From: Molanna angustata
Taxonomy: Eukaryota > Arthropoda > Insecta > Trichoptera > Molannidae
Length of the DNA: 64,000 nt
Direction: 5' to 3'
Assembly: GCA_963576475.1 (NCBI GenBank)
Contig: OY754981.1
Span: 24,699,411 to 24,763,410, forward strand
In this document: one piece after another, positions 10,692 to 21,926 of the stretch
Layout: every line of letters begins with the position of its first letter
Numbering within the stretch: position 1 is the stretch's first letter
Notes under the pieces: model-generated
Told to the model about the DNA's origin: nothing
What the model saw: the letters and a program-made list of their open reading frames with translations, nothing else
Database searches by the model: none
Made by a program: the position numbers and the translations under genes

Positions 10692-11156
10692 TTATTCAGC
10701 AGATAGAAGGGCACTATAGCCATGGCAAAACAATTTGAAGACTGTAAAGTTCTTCTTAGAGACCACTAAATCCGCATGTCCAATGGGACCTTGAAGAGGC
10801 CCACGGACTGCAGCGAGGAGCTCCGTGCTGTTGAAGGACACATTTGGGTGAGAGCATTCCCAGAGAATTTGCTCTGAAGTTTGGTCAGGGTGATGGCATA
10901 ACTGACATGAGGACGAGTTTACAAGGCGGAATCTATGAAGGTAGCTATTAAAGCTGCCGTGTCCTGTAATAAACTGAGATGTCCAGAAATCTGGGACGGC
11001 CCAAGATTGACGAAGTCTAGTCCTCACATCAGGGAAAAACAAGAATGTTGTTCGTTCCACGGAGCACAAGCTCCATCGAGCCTGCCAAGAGTTCAGCAGG
11101 GCTTCCATGGTGATGCGGTTAATGTTATTATGTATATGCCGAAACTGTGGCCGAAA
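10692..11156 (-). pseudogene. R1/LOA-type retrotransposon ORF2, C-terminal fragment
   Basis: The minus-strand frame is open from an in-frame stop at 11157-11159. It reads ...MEALLNSWQARWSLC, QFITGHGSFNSYLHRF, and a zinc-binding-like CQLCHHPDQTSEQILWEC segment. The TGHGxFxxYLxRF block followed by CxxC...H/ExxxxEC is the post-RNase-H tail of R1/LOA/I-group non-LTR elements. The stop (TAA) runs straight into AATAAAAAAAATG, so the A-rich 3' end may begin at the stop codon. EN, RT and RNase H are missing, so it is a 5'-truncated dead copy. Confidence 0.8.
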
Positions 11157-11686
11157 CTATGTTATGTACTTTTGATCTCAGATGGTTGACTGGAAGAAAT
11201 TGCCTCCAGGCAATAAGTCCGCCATTTGTACTATGTAATTTTATGTATGTACAAAAAAGTGTTATATAAATAAATATAAATAAATAAATAAAAGTCAACC
11301 TAAGCCATGTGGATAAACGCATATTTACATTAAAACTACATTGATTTTGAACAATACAAGATGAAACGAAAAAAACCATATAATCCGACATAATTCCCAA
11401 GAAACGAACTGAAAAGCCGCCTAAGGCATATCTAAAGACTAGTATTAGTCACTAGTATTGTATTGAACTAAGCAAATAGCATAAAAAAGATTGACCAAAT
11501 AAAAACACAGCCGTATACAAAAAACATTATGTATCTGGGGATTACCTTTTATTGCATAACTGTAACAACATCTTTGAAACCATAATTACAAATCGATGAC
11601 CTTGACTTTGGCATTATTCTGACTGGTCTTTAAGATGGATTGGAACATCGCCTTCACGATATTATAAACATAATACTTTTTATAGT
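11157..11686. other. No gene seen
   Basis: A simple TAAATAAATATAAATAAATAAATAAA run lies at about 11263-11291. The rest has no coding or repeat signature that I recognise. Confidence 0.4.
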
Positions 11687-11876
11687 TGCATATACGCAAA
11701 CATTGCATTTTTTTCCTATCGGAAGTCAATGATATTTTGGCTCCCGAAGTTGAAATATTTATTTTTATACTTTATGTACAAATATTCCACCTTCGTCTCT
11801 ATTGAGATGTTAAAAAAATGCGATAAAATATTATTGACTCCCGACAGGGAAAAAATCCAATGTTTGCGTATATGCA
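11687..11876. mobile_element. Palindromic MITE family P, short copy with both termini
   Basis: The left end TGCATATACGCAAACATTG and right end CAATGTTTGCGTATATGCA are exact reverse complements, each continuing into the CCTGTCGGGAGTCAA block. At about 190 bp this is the shortest copy with two outer ends, so it defines the family's termini. The CGTCTCTATTGAGATGTTA core inside is shared with the long copies. Confidence 0.85.
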
Positions 11877-12339
11877 TTTATGAGAATATTCGATTTATAT
11901 ACACATTGGTACAAGCACTTAAACTAGTCAAAATTGAAATTCTGGCGCGGTTCAGTTTTTACATTATAGTAAAAATATATTTGTATCGCTACTACCAATG
12001 AGAAATGTTAGATCAAACTGTAAGATGGACCAAATTTATAATTAGCTATAAACGTTAAAAGCATCCAAGGACAAAATCCTTATGTCTTCTCCATTAATGA
12101 AGAGGCCTCTCTCCATTACTGGACGAAGGAGAAGAATATGAACAATTGAGGTTTTCATAGTTTTCAGTCGTGCATTGAGATCTTTTGTATCTATAAGTGG
12201 AGTTAATAATGTATGATATAAGTTCGATTTTCAGTCCTATAATAACAAAATACTGCATTTTATTATTATCCTTGATATAATAGACATTCCTTTACCTTTT
12301 TTTAAAAAACGTGATTTTGCTACCTACTGCATATACTTA
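11877..12339. other. No gene seen
   Basis: AT-rich sequence without recognised motifs. It lies between the MITE and the 3' end of the next retrotransposon. Confidence 0.4.
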
Positions 12340-12802
12340 TTTTTTTTTATTTTTTTTTTTATTTTTTATTTAGAAAACAAACAGGATACAATGTTATAAG
12401 GATAAATACAATATGAAGACTTAACAGTAAGGAAAGTTCATTGTACCCCAATAATGTGTTTTCACATAAGATATAGGGTGAACTTGTTTTTGACTTATTT
12501 AGTAAGTTTAAAAGTAATTAATATAATACTTGGGGACACGGAAGGAGCCTCCACGTAGATTGAGTTTCGGTTAACTTCGGAAAAGCAATCGGGCGTCCCT
12601 GGAAACGGCAGAATGCCGGCCAATCCTTCCACCACCGGAGCACCAACCAATATGATGGTGTTCCGGACACGGAAAGTAAGTAAGTGTATGTAGTGTGTAT
12701 TAAGTAAGTGGATATGTGTTATATTTGATGTAGGTATATGTATTATATATTATAACAATATTGTGTATATATTTATGCGAGATAGATTGTGAATGAATGT
12801 GA

Positions 12803-15638
12803 CTATTTATCGAATTGTTGTAATATGTATGTTCTGAAATCCGCCTGTGATTTATGTACTATATCGAAATGTTTAAAATATGAATTGTAGTTGGAGCAAC
12901 TTCGTCTAATGTAATTATTTTGTGAGTAGTTAGTGTTACGTCGGTCGACATAGAACAAAAACTGAGATCTGAAATTGCGTGATGGATAGTAAAAATTTAA
13001 TTTAGAAAGTAAGTAAGGCGAGTCTACACGGTTATGCATAATTTTGTGAAGGTACATCATGTCTATAATTGTTCGTCTGTTTTCAAGATTATAAATATTA
13101 TGGTGTTTTGCAGATTTCCGATAGTTGGAGAAATATAATTTACCACGATAGTCCAAATGTTTCAGGAATTTATTCTGTACTGCTTCTAGTCTATTGATGT
13201 ATGTTATTAGAAAAGGATTCCATACAACTGATGAAAATTCTAGTACACTCCTGACATATGCATAATACAAAGTTATAAGTGTTTTTTTATAATTTAAAGG
13301 GTTTTGAGATTCTCAAAATAAACCCCAGCATTTTATATGCTTTCCCTATTGCCTTATCCATATGTGGTGCAAATGACATCTTTTCATCTAAGGTGATACC
13401 AAGATCCTTTGTTTCTTTGACTTTTTGTAGGGGATTATTGTCAATTAAATATATGTAGTTGATGGGTGTTTTATTTCTCGTGAAGGTAATTGTTAAGCAT
13501 TTTGATGAGTTTAGAAGTAATTGATTACTATTACAATAAGAATTTAATCTATCAAGATCAGCTTGAAAATCTGCACAATCTTGAAAGGAATTGATTTTCT
13601 TATATATTTTCGTGTCATCAGCGAATATTTTATAATTTGTGTGCTTAAAGCAACTGCCAATATCGTTGATATATAGGATAAAAAGCAAAGGACCGAGATG
13701 GGACCCTTGCGGAATACCAGAATGGCAAGTATTAAATTTCGATTTTGAACCCAAGATCGCTACTGATTGCAGTCGACCAGTTATATAGGATGAGATCCAC
13801 CGCAGCAGATCACCATGTACACCGAAGAGGGCAAGTTTGTGAGTTAGAATATTGTGACTGATTTTGTCAAATGCCTTGGAAAAATCGGTGTATATGGCGT
13901 CTACCTGTTGTCTCTCATTCATCGTGTCCAAAATGAAATTGGTAAACTCTAATAAGTTTGATTCGACTGTTCTATTTTTAAAAAATCCGTGTTGATTTAT
14001 ATCTATAATGTCTTTGACTATCGGAAACAATTGATCAATGACAATCTTTTCCATCAATTTACTAAATATTGATAATTTTGATATGGGTCGGTAGTTCTCA
14101 ATATTTCGTTTATCGCCGCTTTTATGTATGGGAGTAACGTATGACATCTTCCAAACTTCGGGGAAAACACCTGAATTCATTGAAAGATCAAAAAGATATC
14201 CTAGAGGATAAGCCAGTTGGTCGGCACAGTTTACAATAAAAATGAGAGGTAAGTCGTCTGGACCCGAGCTTTTATTTTTGTCTAATTTTTTTAGATGGTT
14301 TAAAATAGTTGTCTTATCAAATTTTATTGAGTTCACATCTACTCTGCTGTTAAATTCCACTTTTGGTAAATCTATTGATCTGTCAATAAACACAGATTGA
14401 AAATAGTCACTGAACATTTCACAGACTGACTGAGCGTTAGTACCAACAACACTCCCATAGAACATATTGTTTGGGATATTTGTGCTTTGTTTTTTGGATT
14501 TGATAAATGTCCAAATGTGCGCAGGATCTTTATGAATATTTTCTTCCGTTTTGTTAATGAAGTCATTGTAACAACATTTCGCTGATGATTTCTGACGGGA
14601 TCTTAAAAGACTAAAGGTTAGGTAATCTAATTGGTTTCCATATTTTTTCCATCTTTTATGATATTTCGTTTTCTCTTTGATGATTTTAATTAATGATTTG
14701 GTATACCACTGTGGGTATTTGGTGGAGCATGTTAAAGTTGTTGTGGGAACATAAAGTGATATGCAGTTTTCAAGTACTGTATAAAATTTATTTATTGCTC
14801 TTTCCATGTCGAGATTTTGGAATTGTTCATTCCAGTTTATTTTTGATAAATATGAGTTGATATTTTGACAGTCGGCAATTTTATATAATTTTGTTGTTTT
14901 AGGTATTTGTTTTATCATCGGGTCGTTCATCATCGGAATTTCAATATTTATTGTTCTATGGTATACATCTTCTTTTACCAGGGGGTCTTGACATGACGTC
15001 ACAATTACATTTCTCTGATTTGTAAGAATTAGGTCTAGTATTCTGTTGTTTGAATTTTTAATTGAGTTATACTGGTATAAGTCGTTTAAGGATAAAAAAT
15101 CTGAAAGTGTGACGCTTGGAGAATCATTACAATTTGATGGGGTTAGAAACGTCTCCCCTTCTATCTGTTGCCAATTAATATTGGGTAAATTATAGTCTCC
15201 TGCTAATATAAATATGTCGTCGGGATTTTTGGTTATAATGTCAGAGCAAGTATCTAAATGAATTGATAAATTGCTTGCCAGGTGTTGATTGGGGGGTATA
15301 TACGTGCAACATAAATGTAATTTTTTATTGTGTTTAGTGGATATGGTAATCCACAAGTCCTCCGCTATTGTCGACCATGATGGTTGATCATTTGTTAGTA
15401 GTTCGGTACACACTGCAATCAGCACTCCACCGCCAAGCTTATGTGTTCCAGTATAATCCCTATTCCTTTTATAAACATTATACCGACCATCGATGATCTC
15501 GCGATCCCCTATGCTGTCTGTCAACCACGTTTCGGTCAGTAATACAATGTCGTAATCATAATTTAAAAGGTTATTTAGGAAAATGTCAGTCTTTGTTCTA
15601 AGTCCCCGTACGTTTTGATAGTATACAATTAAAGACAT
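12803..15638 (-). pseudogene. Endonuclease/reverse transcriptase ORF2, one frameshift
   Basis: The first 783 codons start at ATG 15638 and hold an AP endonuclease domain (about residues 1-230: YYQNVRGLRTK, LLTETWL, GGGVLIAV, AGDYNLPNINW). A reverse transcriptase follows at about residues 440-740 (YRPISKLSIFSKLMEKI, YTDFSKAFDKISHNIL, GIPQGSHLGPLLFILYIND, then FADDTKIY with the catalytic DD). The frame closes at 13287-13289, just where the C-terminal domain should follow. That domain continues in the neighbouring frame at 13270-12803 (YYAYVRSVLEFSSVVWNPF...). So a single one-base slip near 13285-13300, beside a poly-A run, separates the two parts. Together they give about 940 residues, a normal ORF2 length. 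No RNase H is seen. The architecture fits CR1/Jockey-group elements; the exact clade is uncertain. Confidence 0.9.
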
Positions 15639-16966
15639 TTTTTAAATATTGTTAGAATTAAGAAATTGGATAGTTTATAAAAAAGTAAATGCAAATTGGT
15701 ATAAAAACCAAAGCAGTAATTCAGAGTGTACATATTAAAAAGTAACATATTGTGAATTAGTATAAAAGAATAACGTGTATAAAGTTTTATGATGAAACAA
15801 TGAAGAGTGTACATATTGTAGAATAACGTAGTATTAATCAGTATAACAGAATAACATGTATAAATAATGTTTATGCATCGAAGTAGAGTGTACATATTAT
15901 CAAATATCACAGAATGAACAAGTATAACAGAATAACATGTATAAATAATGTTTATGCATCGAAGTAGAGTGTACATATTATCAAATATCACAGAATGAAC
16001 AAGTATAACAGAATAACATGTATAAATAATGTTTATGCATCGAAGTAGAGTGTACATATTATCAAATATCACAGAATGAACAAGTATAACAGAATAACAT
16101 GTATAAATAATGTTTATGCATCGAAGTAGAGTGTACATATTATCAAATATCACAGAATGAACAAGTATAACAGAATAACATGTATAAATAATGTTTATGC
16201 ATCGAAGTAGAGTGTACATATTATCAAATATCACAGAATGAACAAGTATAACAGAATAACATGTATAAATAATGTTTATGCATCGAAGTAGAGTGTACAT
16301 ATTATCAAATATCACAGAATGAACAAGTATAACAGAATAACATGTATAAATAATGTTTATGCATCGAAGTAGAGTGTACATATTATCAAATATCACAGAA
16401 TGAACAAGTATAACAGAATAACATGTATAAATAATGTTTATGCATCGAAGTAGAGTGTACATATTATCAAATATCACAGAATGAACAAGTATAACAGAAT
16501 AACATGTATAAATAATGTTTATGCATCGAAGTAGAGTGTACATATTATCAAATATCACAGAATGAACAAGTATAACAGAATAACATGTATAAATAATGTT
16601 TATGCATCGAAGTAGAGTGTACATATTATCAAATATCACAGAATGAACAAGTATAACAGAATAACATGTATAAATAATGTTTATGCATCGAAGTAGAGTG
16701 TACATATTATCAAATATCACAGAATGAACAAGTATAACAGAATAACATGTATAAATAATGTTTATGCATCGAAGTAGAGTGTACATATTATCAAATATCA
16801 CAGAATGAATAAGTATAACAGAATAACATGTATAAATAATGTTTATGCATCGAAGTAGAGTGTACATATTATCAAATATCACAGAATGAACAAGTATAAC
16901 AGAATAACATGTATAAATAATGTTTATGCATCGAAGTAGAGGGTACATAATAATATAGAATAACAT
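15629..16966. repeat. 81-bp tandem array abutting ORF2 5' end
   Basis: About 14 nearly identical 81-bp units lie between 15840 and 16960, for example GAAGTAGAGTGTACATATTA recurring at 15880, 15961 and 16042. Two or three decayed units lie at 15690-15840, nearest the ORF2 start. Because 81 is a multiple of three and one minus-strand frame has no stop, the array reads as a 445-codon open frame with a 27-residue hydrophobic repeat. That frame overlaps the ORF2 ATG by 10 bases. I regard the frame as a by-product of the repeat, not a gene. Tandem 5' units can act as promoters in some LINEs, which is a possible role. Confidence 0.9.
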
Positions 16967-16975
16967 AGTATTTTA

Positions 16976-18766
16976 TTTCATATTATTTTTATTGTGTAAA
17001 CAGACAGTCAAATTCACTTATTTATCAAATATACATATTATTGCATGTGAACCAATTTACTTTATAAATATTATCATTATTATATTAACAAAAATAAGTG
17101 GATTTGAGGAGGGAAGTGGGATAGAAAAGTAGGAAAAGGAGAAATCCTTTTAAATCAGTTATTGAAGGGGTATATTTCTTTAAAGAACGCGTTGTAGTTA
17201 CTACACGTTCAGTATATGTAGGAGTTCTGAGCATAATTTGTACTACAATTGGGTGGCCTTAATGTATGTATGTGTCTTTCTAGTAAGTCTATTTGGTGCA
17301 TGAAAGTGTAATTTGGATAGTAACTAGAATCCGTTATACAGTTCACCAACTTGTATAAGTAATTCATGTCAGCCACAGTTCGCCGGGCTTCTTAGGTATT
17401 TAATAGGGCATATTTATATATAGGGCAGATAACGCGGAATCACCAAAAGTACGTCTGCTTCTATAACCTAAATGTTTTAAAATGTGTTAGTAATTTATTT
17501 TGTATATTTTCCAATCTGCGTATATGATGTGTGACGTATTGTGGGTTCCATACAATAGACGCATATTCAATACAGCTACGGACATAGCAGCAAAACAGTG
17601 ATTTTAGAATACCCGTGAACTTAAATGACCCTTAATATGTAATTTAATTGTCTAAATGCCTTGTCTATAATATAGTCAATATGACTTTTTAAATGTTATC
17701 TTCGTATCCACGATATCTCCGAGGTCCCTGATCTCGTGCTTTCTAATAAGATTTTTTTCAATATATACTCGTGAGAAATTGGGTTTTGGAGCGCGTAAAG
17801 GTGATATTATTATTTTTTTTTAATTTTAAGAAATAATTGTTTGTTGAACACTATGCAGATAGGCGATTCAAATCTGCATGTAATGCGATTATGTCATACC
17901 GGTTGCATAATTTTTTGAAAATTTTCATGTCGTCCGCATAAACGAGGAAGTTTGACGAGCGGAAACTGCTAGAGACACGTCATTTATGTACAAACTAAAT
18001 AAAATTGGTCCCAGGTGAGAACCTTGCGTACGCCCCGGAACATCATCATCATCGTCAGCCTGTGTTTGCCCACTGCAGGACATAGGCCTCCCCTCTCCTT
18101 CTCCACTCCTCCCGTTCCTGTGCGACTCCCATCCACTGTGGTCCAACAAATCTTTTTATGTCGTCCATCCATCTATTAGGTGGTCGCCCTTGTGGTCTCT
18201 TGTCTCTTCTCGGTCTCCACTCCACCAGTCTTTTAGTCCATCTATTATCGGTCATTCTTGATAGGTGTCCTGCCCATCTCCACTTCTGCATGGCTATTCT
18301 CTCAACCACATCGGACAGTTTGGTCTGACTGCGTAACCAGTCATTCCTCTTCCTGTCTTCTAGTTTTATTGCCAACATTATTCTTTCCATCTTCCTTTGT
18401 GCTATACGCAGCTTGTTGGCAGACAATTTGGTTAAAGTGGTTGTTTCCATGCCATAAGTGAATATTGGTAGAATGCACTGCTCAAACACCCTTGCCTTCA
18501 GAGAATTTGGTATGGGGCTACGAAAGGTGCTATCGAGTTTCCCAAAGGCCGCCCATGCGAGACCCCGGAACACATTCACGGAATTCCGACCTGCAGTTAT
18601 TAATTGCAACGGCCTGTAGTCGATTTCTGACATAAGATGACAACCATCTCAATAGGTCCCCGTGCACACCATAACACTGCAATTTATGTATAAAAATATT
18701 ATGATTGATCTTGTCAAAAGCTTTCGAGAAGTCTGTGTAAATAGAACCATCTTGTCCCCCCTCCAA
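16976..18766 (-). mobile_element. Second CR1/Jockey-like copy, 5'-truncated and split
   Basis: The minus strand carries the 3' half of a related but distinct element. The RT part at 18766-18573 reads IYTDFSKAFDKINHNIF and YGVHGDLLRWLSSYVRNRLQ. After an RTE insert (18043-18562) it resumes at 18042 with TQGSHLGPILFSLYINDV. Sequence from about 17920 down to 17130 aligns by eye with the C-terminal coding region of the first copy (for example the shared TATTGTGGGTTCCATAC versus GAAAAGGATTCCATAC region) but is full of stops. The 5' end is truncated inside RT near 18766. Confidence 0.8.
18043..18562 (-). pseudogene. RTE-clade reverse transcriptase C-terminus, inserted copy
   Basis: The minus-strand reading starts LAWAAFGKLDSTFRS and continues with CILPIFTYGMETTTLTK, MQKWRWAGHLSRMTDNRW, GRPPNRWMDDIKRFVG and REEWRRRGEAYVLQW. 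These are the thumb and C-terminal blocks of RTE-type endonuclease-reverse transcriptases. The sequence then ends in GGCTGACGATGATGATGATG, the short GATGAT microsatellite tail typical of RTE elements. CCCCGGAACA occurs on both sides (18033-18042 and 18563-18572), a 10-bp target-site duplication. The frame is open throughout, so this is a young, 5'-truncated insertion into the older RT copy. Confidence 0.9.
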
Positions 18767-19014
18767 TTGAAGTTAGAATGTATTCCTACTCTAGCAGGTT
18801 TGATATGTGGTATTTTGATACTAATTTTCATACTCATGATTTTGATACTAAAGAAATTTCTGTATTTATTTTTAAAAATTCGCTGATTTTGAATTCTTAG
18901 AGGCCACCTTATATTTTTAAAATTTCCAAGATTTTAATACTCTTAAGGCTCTTTTGAAATTGTTTTTGATACCTTAAACCTATTGCATCTATTATTTCAC
19001 TTTCTTTGATTTTT
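18767..19014. other. No gene seen
   Basis: AT-rich filler with a TTTTGATACT-type motif repeated a few times (18810-18980). Confidence 0.4.
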
Positions 19015-19180
19015 TTTCTTTTGTTTCTCTGGTAACTAACAGGTGCTATGTCAAATATTAATCTAACACGCACCCAATAAAAGGTAAACACATTCTGGAG
19101 AATTACGATATTTAGCGTCTCTCATATCCTCTAGGTCAGCAGTCAGATATCAAAACAACTGAGCCACGGAAGATTTGATG
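19015..19180 (-). mobile_element. SINE-2 copy with internal deletion
   Basis: Read on the minus strand it begins TCCGTGGCTCAGTTG, then ATATCTGACTGCTGA, then jumps (box-B region lost) to ATTCTCCAGAATGTG, TTGGGTGCGTGTTAGAT and TTTGACATAGCACCTGTTAG. The order equals 54550-54775. The loss of box B means it could not be transcribed by RNA polymerase III. Confidence 0.8.
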
Positions 19181-20049
19181 CCTAAGAGGATTTTTATTCT
19201 ATTTTATATAATCGGGATTATGATGTCAGTGAATAAACGATATTTCTTTTTCATTATTTGAGATTGTGTTGTTGCTCTTTAATATTATTAGGGATTTTTA
19301 TAACAAGAAGCTCCATTAAGTAATTTATTTTTACTATCTGCGATTTTAATATCGAATTTATTATTATTTGTGATTTCAGTGTGTGTTTTCTTTCAAATAA
19401 ATACATCTATTTCAAAATCGCACTGGCATATTATATTTATCTAGGTAGGTACCATTGTTTATTGATGAATCCAATAAAAGGCCATGAGCGAATTTAAAAC
19501 CGTCATTGATAGCACAAAAGACACAATTATTATTAGTTATTCTCGAATTGAACAGCCATAAATATTACAATGACAGCCATAGTGTAAATCAAGGTTTTGT
19601 CTTTCACTAATATGGCTAAGTAACAACATGTGAATATACATCGGATAATGTCACATAAATAGCGGATTCTGTCTTTATTATTTATTCATTGGATTATTCA
19701 ACTGATGAAATATGACGTTATGACTAAACTAAGAACATTACAACAGGATAAATTAATACAGTGATTCACAATATATATGTACTCATCCCTTAGGCTTAAT
19801 TCATGTATTTAAATAAAATCTAATACCTATAATTTAAAACCAATATTTTTAAAAGTTGCATATATGTAAACATTGGATATTTCTCCCTCATGTATGGGGA
19901 CTGTTGCTTTCATTGTTTATAAAAAACCAATTCCTCCATAGATGCCGTTTCAAAAAGGTTTCTTCGTTAGTTTATTGATGGCGATGGTAAAAACCACTTA
20001 TTTTCAAACGATCAGTGTCTCATTATAATAATAATAATAATTATTATAA
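19181..20049. other. No gene; contains one end of a family P MITE
   Basis: At 19855-19900 GTTGCATATATGTAAACATTGG and a CCCTC-type block match the outer terminus of the palindromic MITE family. The rest is AT-rich and unassigned. Confidence 0.45.
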
Positions 20050-20245
20050 ATACTTCCTTGCATCCTGCGCAAGTTGCGAGTTTATTACCGTATGGCAATT
20101 TCTTCCAACTAACCAGTGTTTCCAACCCAGAGAAGCAATATTTGCGTGAGAAATAAATTTAAATAAATTTCTCTTCTGCTGGGAATCGAACCCAGGACGC
20201 CCGCACAGAAACCGAACAGCTTACCAACTGTGCCACGGCCGTCGG
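20050..20245 (-). mobile_element. SINE-3 copy, well preserved
   Basis: On the minus strand it reads GGCACAGTTGGTAAGCTG (box-A-like), TCCTGGGTTCGATTCCCAGC (box B), AGAAATTTATTTAAATTTA and then CACTGGTTAGTTGGAAGAAA with GCAACTTGCGCAGGATGCAA. The order is the same at 47950-48157. Box A and box B indicate a tRNA-derived head. An AATAATAATT run borders the 3' end. Confidence 0.8.
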
Positions 20246-20274
20246 CACTCGTTATCAAAATATATAGAAGTTTT

Positions 20275-20435
20275 AAAAATGCATTGAAAAGGGAACTCAA
20301 TAAGAAGACGTAATTGGTGTATGTTGCACAAGCGCAAAAAGTAGTCACGGAAACCAGCCGCTGATTATCGTATGCCCTGTGAGCGCCTTGAGTTCCTGAT
20401 TCTCTATTGAGATGTTGAAAATTTGTCAAAAAAAA
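20275..20435. mobile_element. Family P MITE, right-half fragment
   Basis: The order GGGAACTCAATAAGAAGACG, AATTGGTGTATGTTGC, GTAGTCACGGAAACCAGCCG, then CTTGAGTTCCTG and CTCTATTGAGATGTT matches 30020-30185. The left half is missing. Confidence 0.75.
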
Positions 20436-21419
20436 CTATAATTTATTTTACAAAACATTTTATTATTAATGTAGGTACTCAGTATCTTTGTGGTACTTAC
20501 ATCTTATTTTTTTTTATAAAAAAAGTTTTTAAAAATGTACCACAAATAACTTTATTATAAACACTTTGTTTCGAAGCGTACCGCTTTTTCGTCAGGACGG
20601 ATACTAAGTAACTCTCTACGTTTGTGTGTTACTGTCCATGGAGCTGTTGGTGCGTAGTGGAAGTTGAGTGGTTGAGGGAGGTAGTAACGGAGGCGGGGTC
20701 ATTTTTTCTAGAAGGATCATATTGATGAGCAGACTATTTGTTAAAATTTGATATGAAAGAAGTAATAAGATGTCAAAGATAATAAGTTAGAATTTTATTT
20801 GAAATCAAATTAGATTTTAAAACTTATATAGTAAAATTTGATATGTTTCGCCTAATAATTGACTTTTCAATTAACAATGTAGGTTCATGTTGAGATGGTG
20901 TTTGACTTGTATGACTCGAAAGTTTTTCATAGGATTTGATTTTAACAATTCGGCATAGAAAAAAATAGGTATGGTTTTTTATCGCTTTCGTTAATCACAA
21001 ACGACTCCTGATTGGAAGATAAACAATTACATGTACCGAATGTTGTGCATCTCTGTACTACAAATGATATACATTGTATAAAGAGTGTATAAACATTGCA
21101 TAAGTATTGTTTAATATATGTATGTATGCAAAACTGCCAACAAATAATATTTTCCCATGAAACACAGAGCTCATATTTATGCAAATATTTCAGGCAAAGG
21201 TATCTACATACATATTGGACCAAAATGGTGATCAGTTTAGCGACTATGAAGATTAACACAGAAGGATTGTAAGCGAGCACATTATGTATCTTTAAAACGT
21301 ACCCAGTTCTTTACTGATGTATCTTTGTTTCTTGGAAATTTATGTATTTTTCAATTCGCTTTGATATCTACACAAGAATTTAAACACAAGATATACATTA
21401 TGTATATGTACAATCATAC
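20436..21419. other. No gene; one short shared block
   Basis: A TTTCGAAGCGTACCGC...CGTCAGGACGG block at 20572-20620 matches, in reverse, 57440-57480 (CGTCCTGAAGAAGAGGCTG..CGCTTCGAAA), so a transposon end is likely here. GC content is locally higher at 20630-20700. No coding frame is supported. Confidence 0.4.
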
Positions 21420-21880
21420 TGTGTGCGCTTATAATCCAACTGTTGATTTGTTCAAGAGAATTTATTTCTCTTAACATATCGACATAGTTTCAAGCCAAGA
21501 TCCGCGAGATTCTTATGGCCAGGTCGTGTTTTTTTCAACTAAGTCAAAAAACACAAACTTAGAGGCTTCGCAGCATACATTATGTTACACATATGAATTA
21601 ACTCAGAATTTGGAGTAGAACATTTAATGTGTCTGCGTGTGTGTCCCTTATAACTTTTGATCAGCTTGATTCAAAGAGCATAAAATTTCATGAAATATAG
21701 AAAATTTTAGGGCTACGAAACTCTCATACACAGAAGTTTTAATTTCTGTTGCAGTCAGGGGTTATCAACATTGAAATTTTTATTTCATTTTTCCATACAT
21801 CTCAAAAATCATAAAAATACAATATCTCAAAACCGTTTTACATAAACTTTTATTTTTATTTGTTTATTTATTTGTTCATG
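21420..21880. repeat. Dispersed repeat C, copy with empty TTAA site
   Basis: This stretch parallels 41040-41100 plus 41796-42000 (CCAACTGTTGATTTG, TTAACATATCGACAT, GAGATCAGCGAGATT-like, GGAGGCAGCATAC-like). At 21471-21474 it carries an uninterrupted TTAA where the 41-kb copy contains a 691-bp MITE. Confidence 0.7.
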
Positions 21881-21926
21881 CTTTCTCTTACATGGGTTAC
21901 ACTTTAATTTTGTTTTACAAAAAATA

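Larger units (their letters stand above)
12340..16975 (-). mobile_element. CR1/Jockey-like non-LTR retrotransposon, nearly full ORF2
   Basis: The minus-strand element has, from 5' to 3', an 81-bp tandem array (about 15700-16966), an endonuclease-reverse transcriptase gene (15638 to 12803) and a 3' untranslated region of about 460 bp. It ends in an A-rich TAAAAAATAAAAAAAAATAAA tail at about 12340-12370. A GC-richer patch in the 3' region (12535-12670) may be part of the element or an insert. No ORF1-like gene with zinc knuckles is visible upstream. I could not define a target-site duplication. Whether the tandem array belongs to the element is inferred from its direct abutment on the ORF2 start. 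Confidence 0.75.

Noticed and set aside
15629..16966. 445-codon open frame of 27-residue repeats upstream of ORF2
   Set aside because: It is produced by an 81-bp tandem array whose period is a multiple of three; it has no zinc knuckle, coiled coil or other ORF1 feature and its edge units are decayed.
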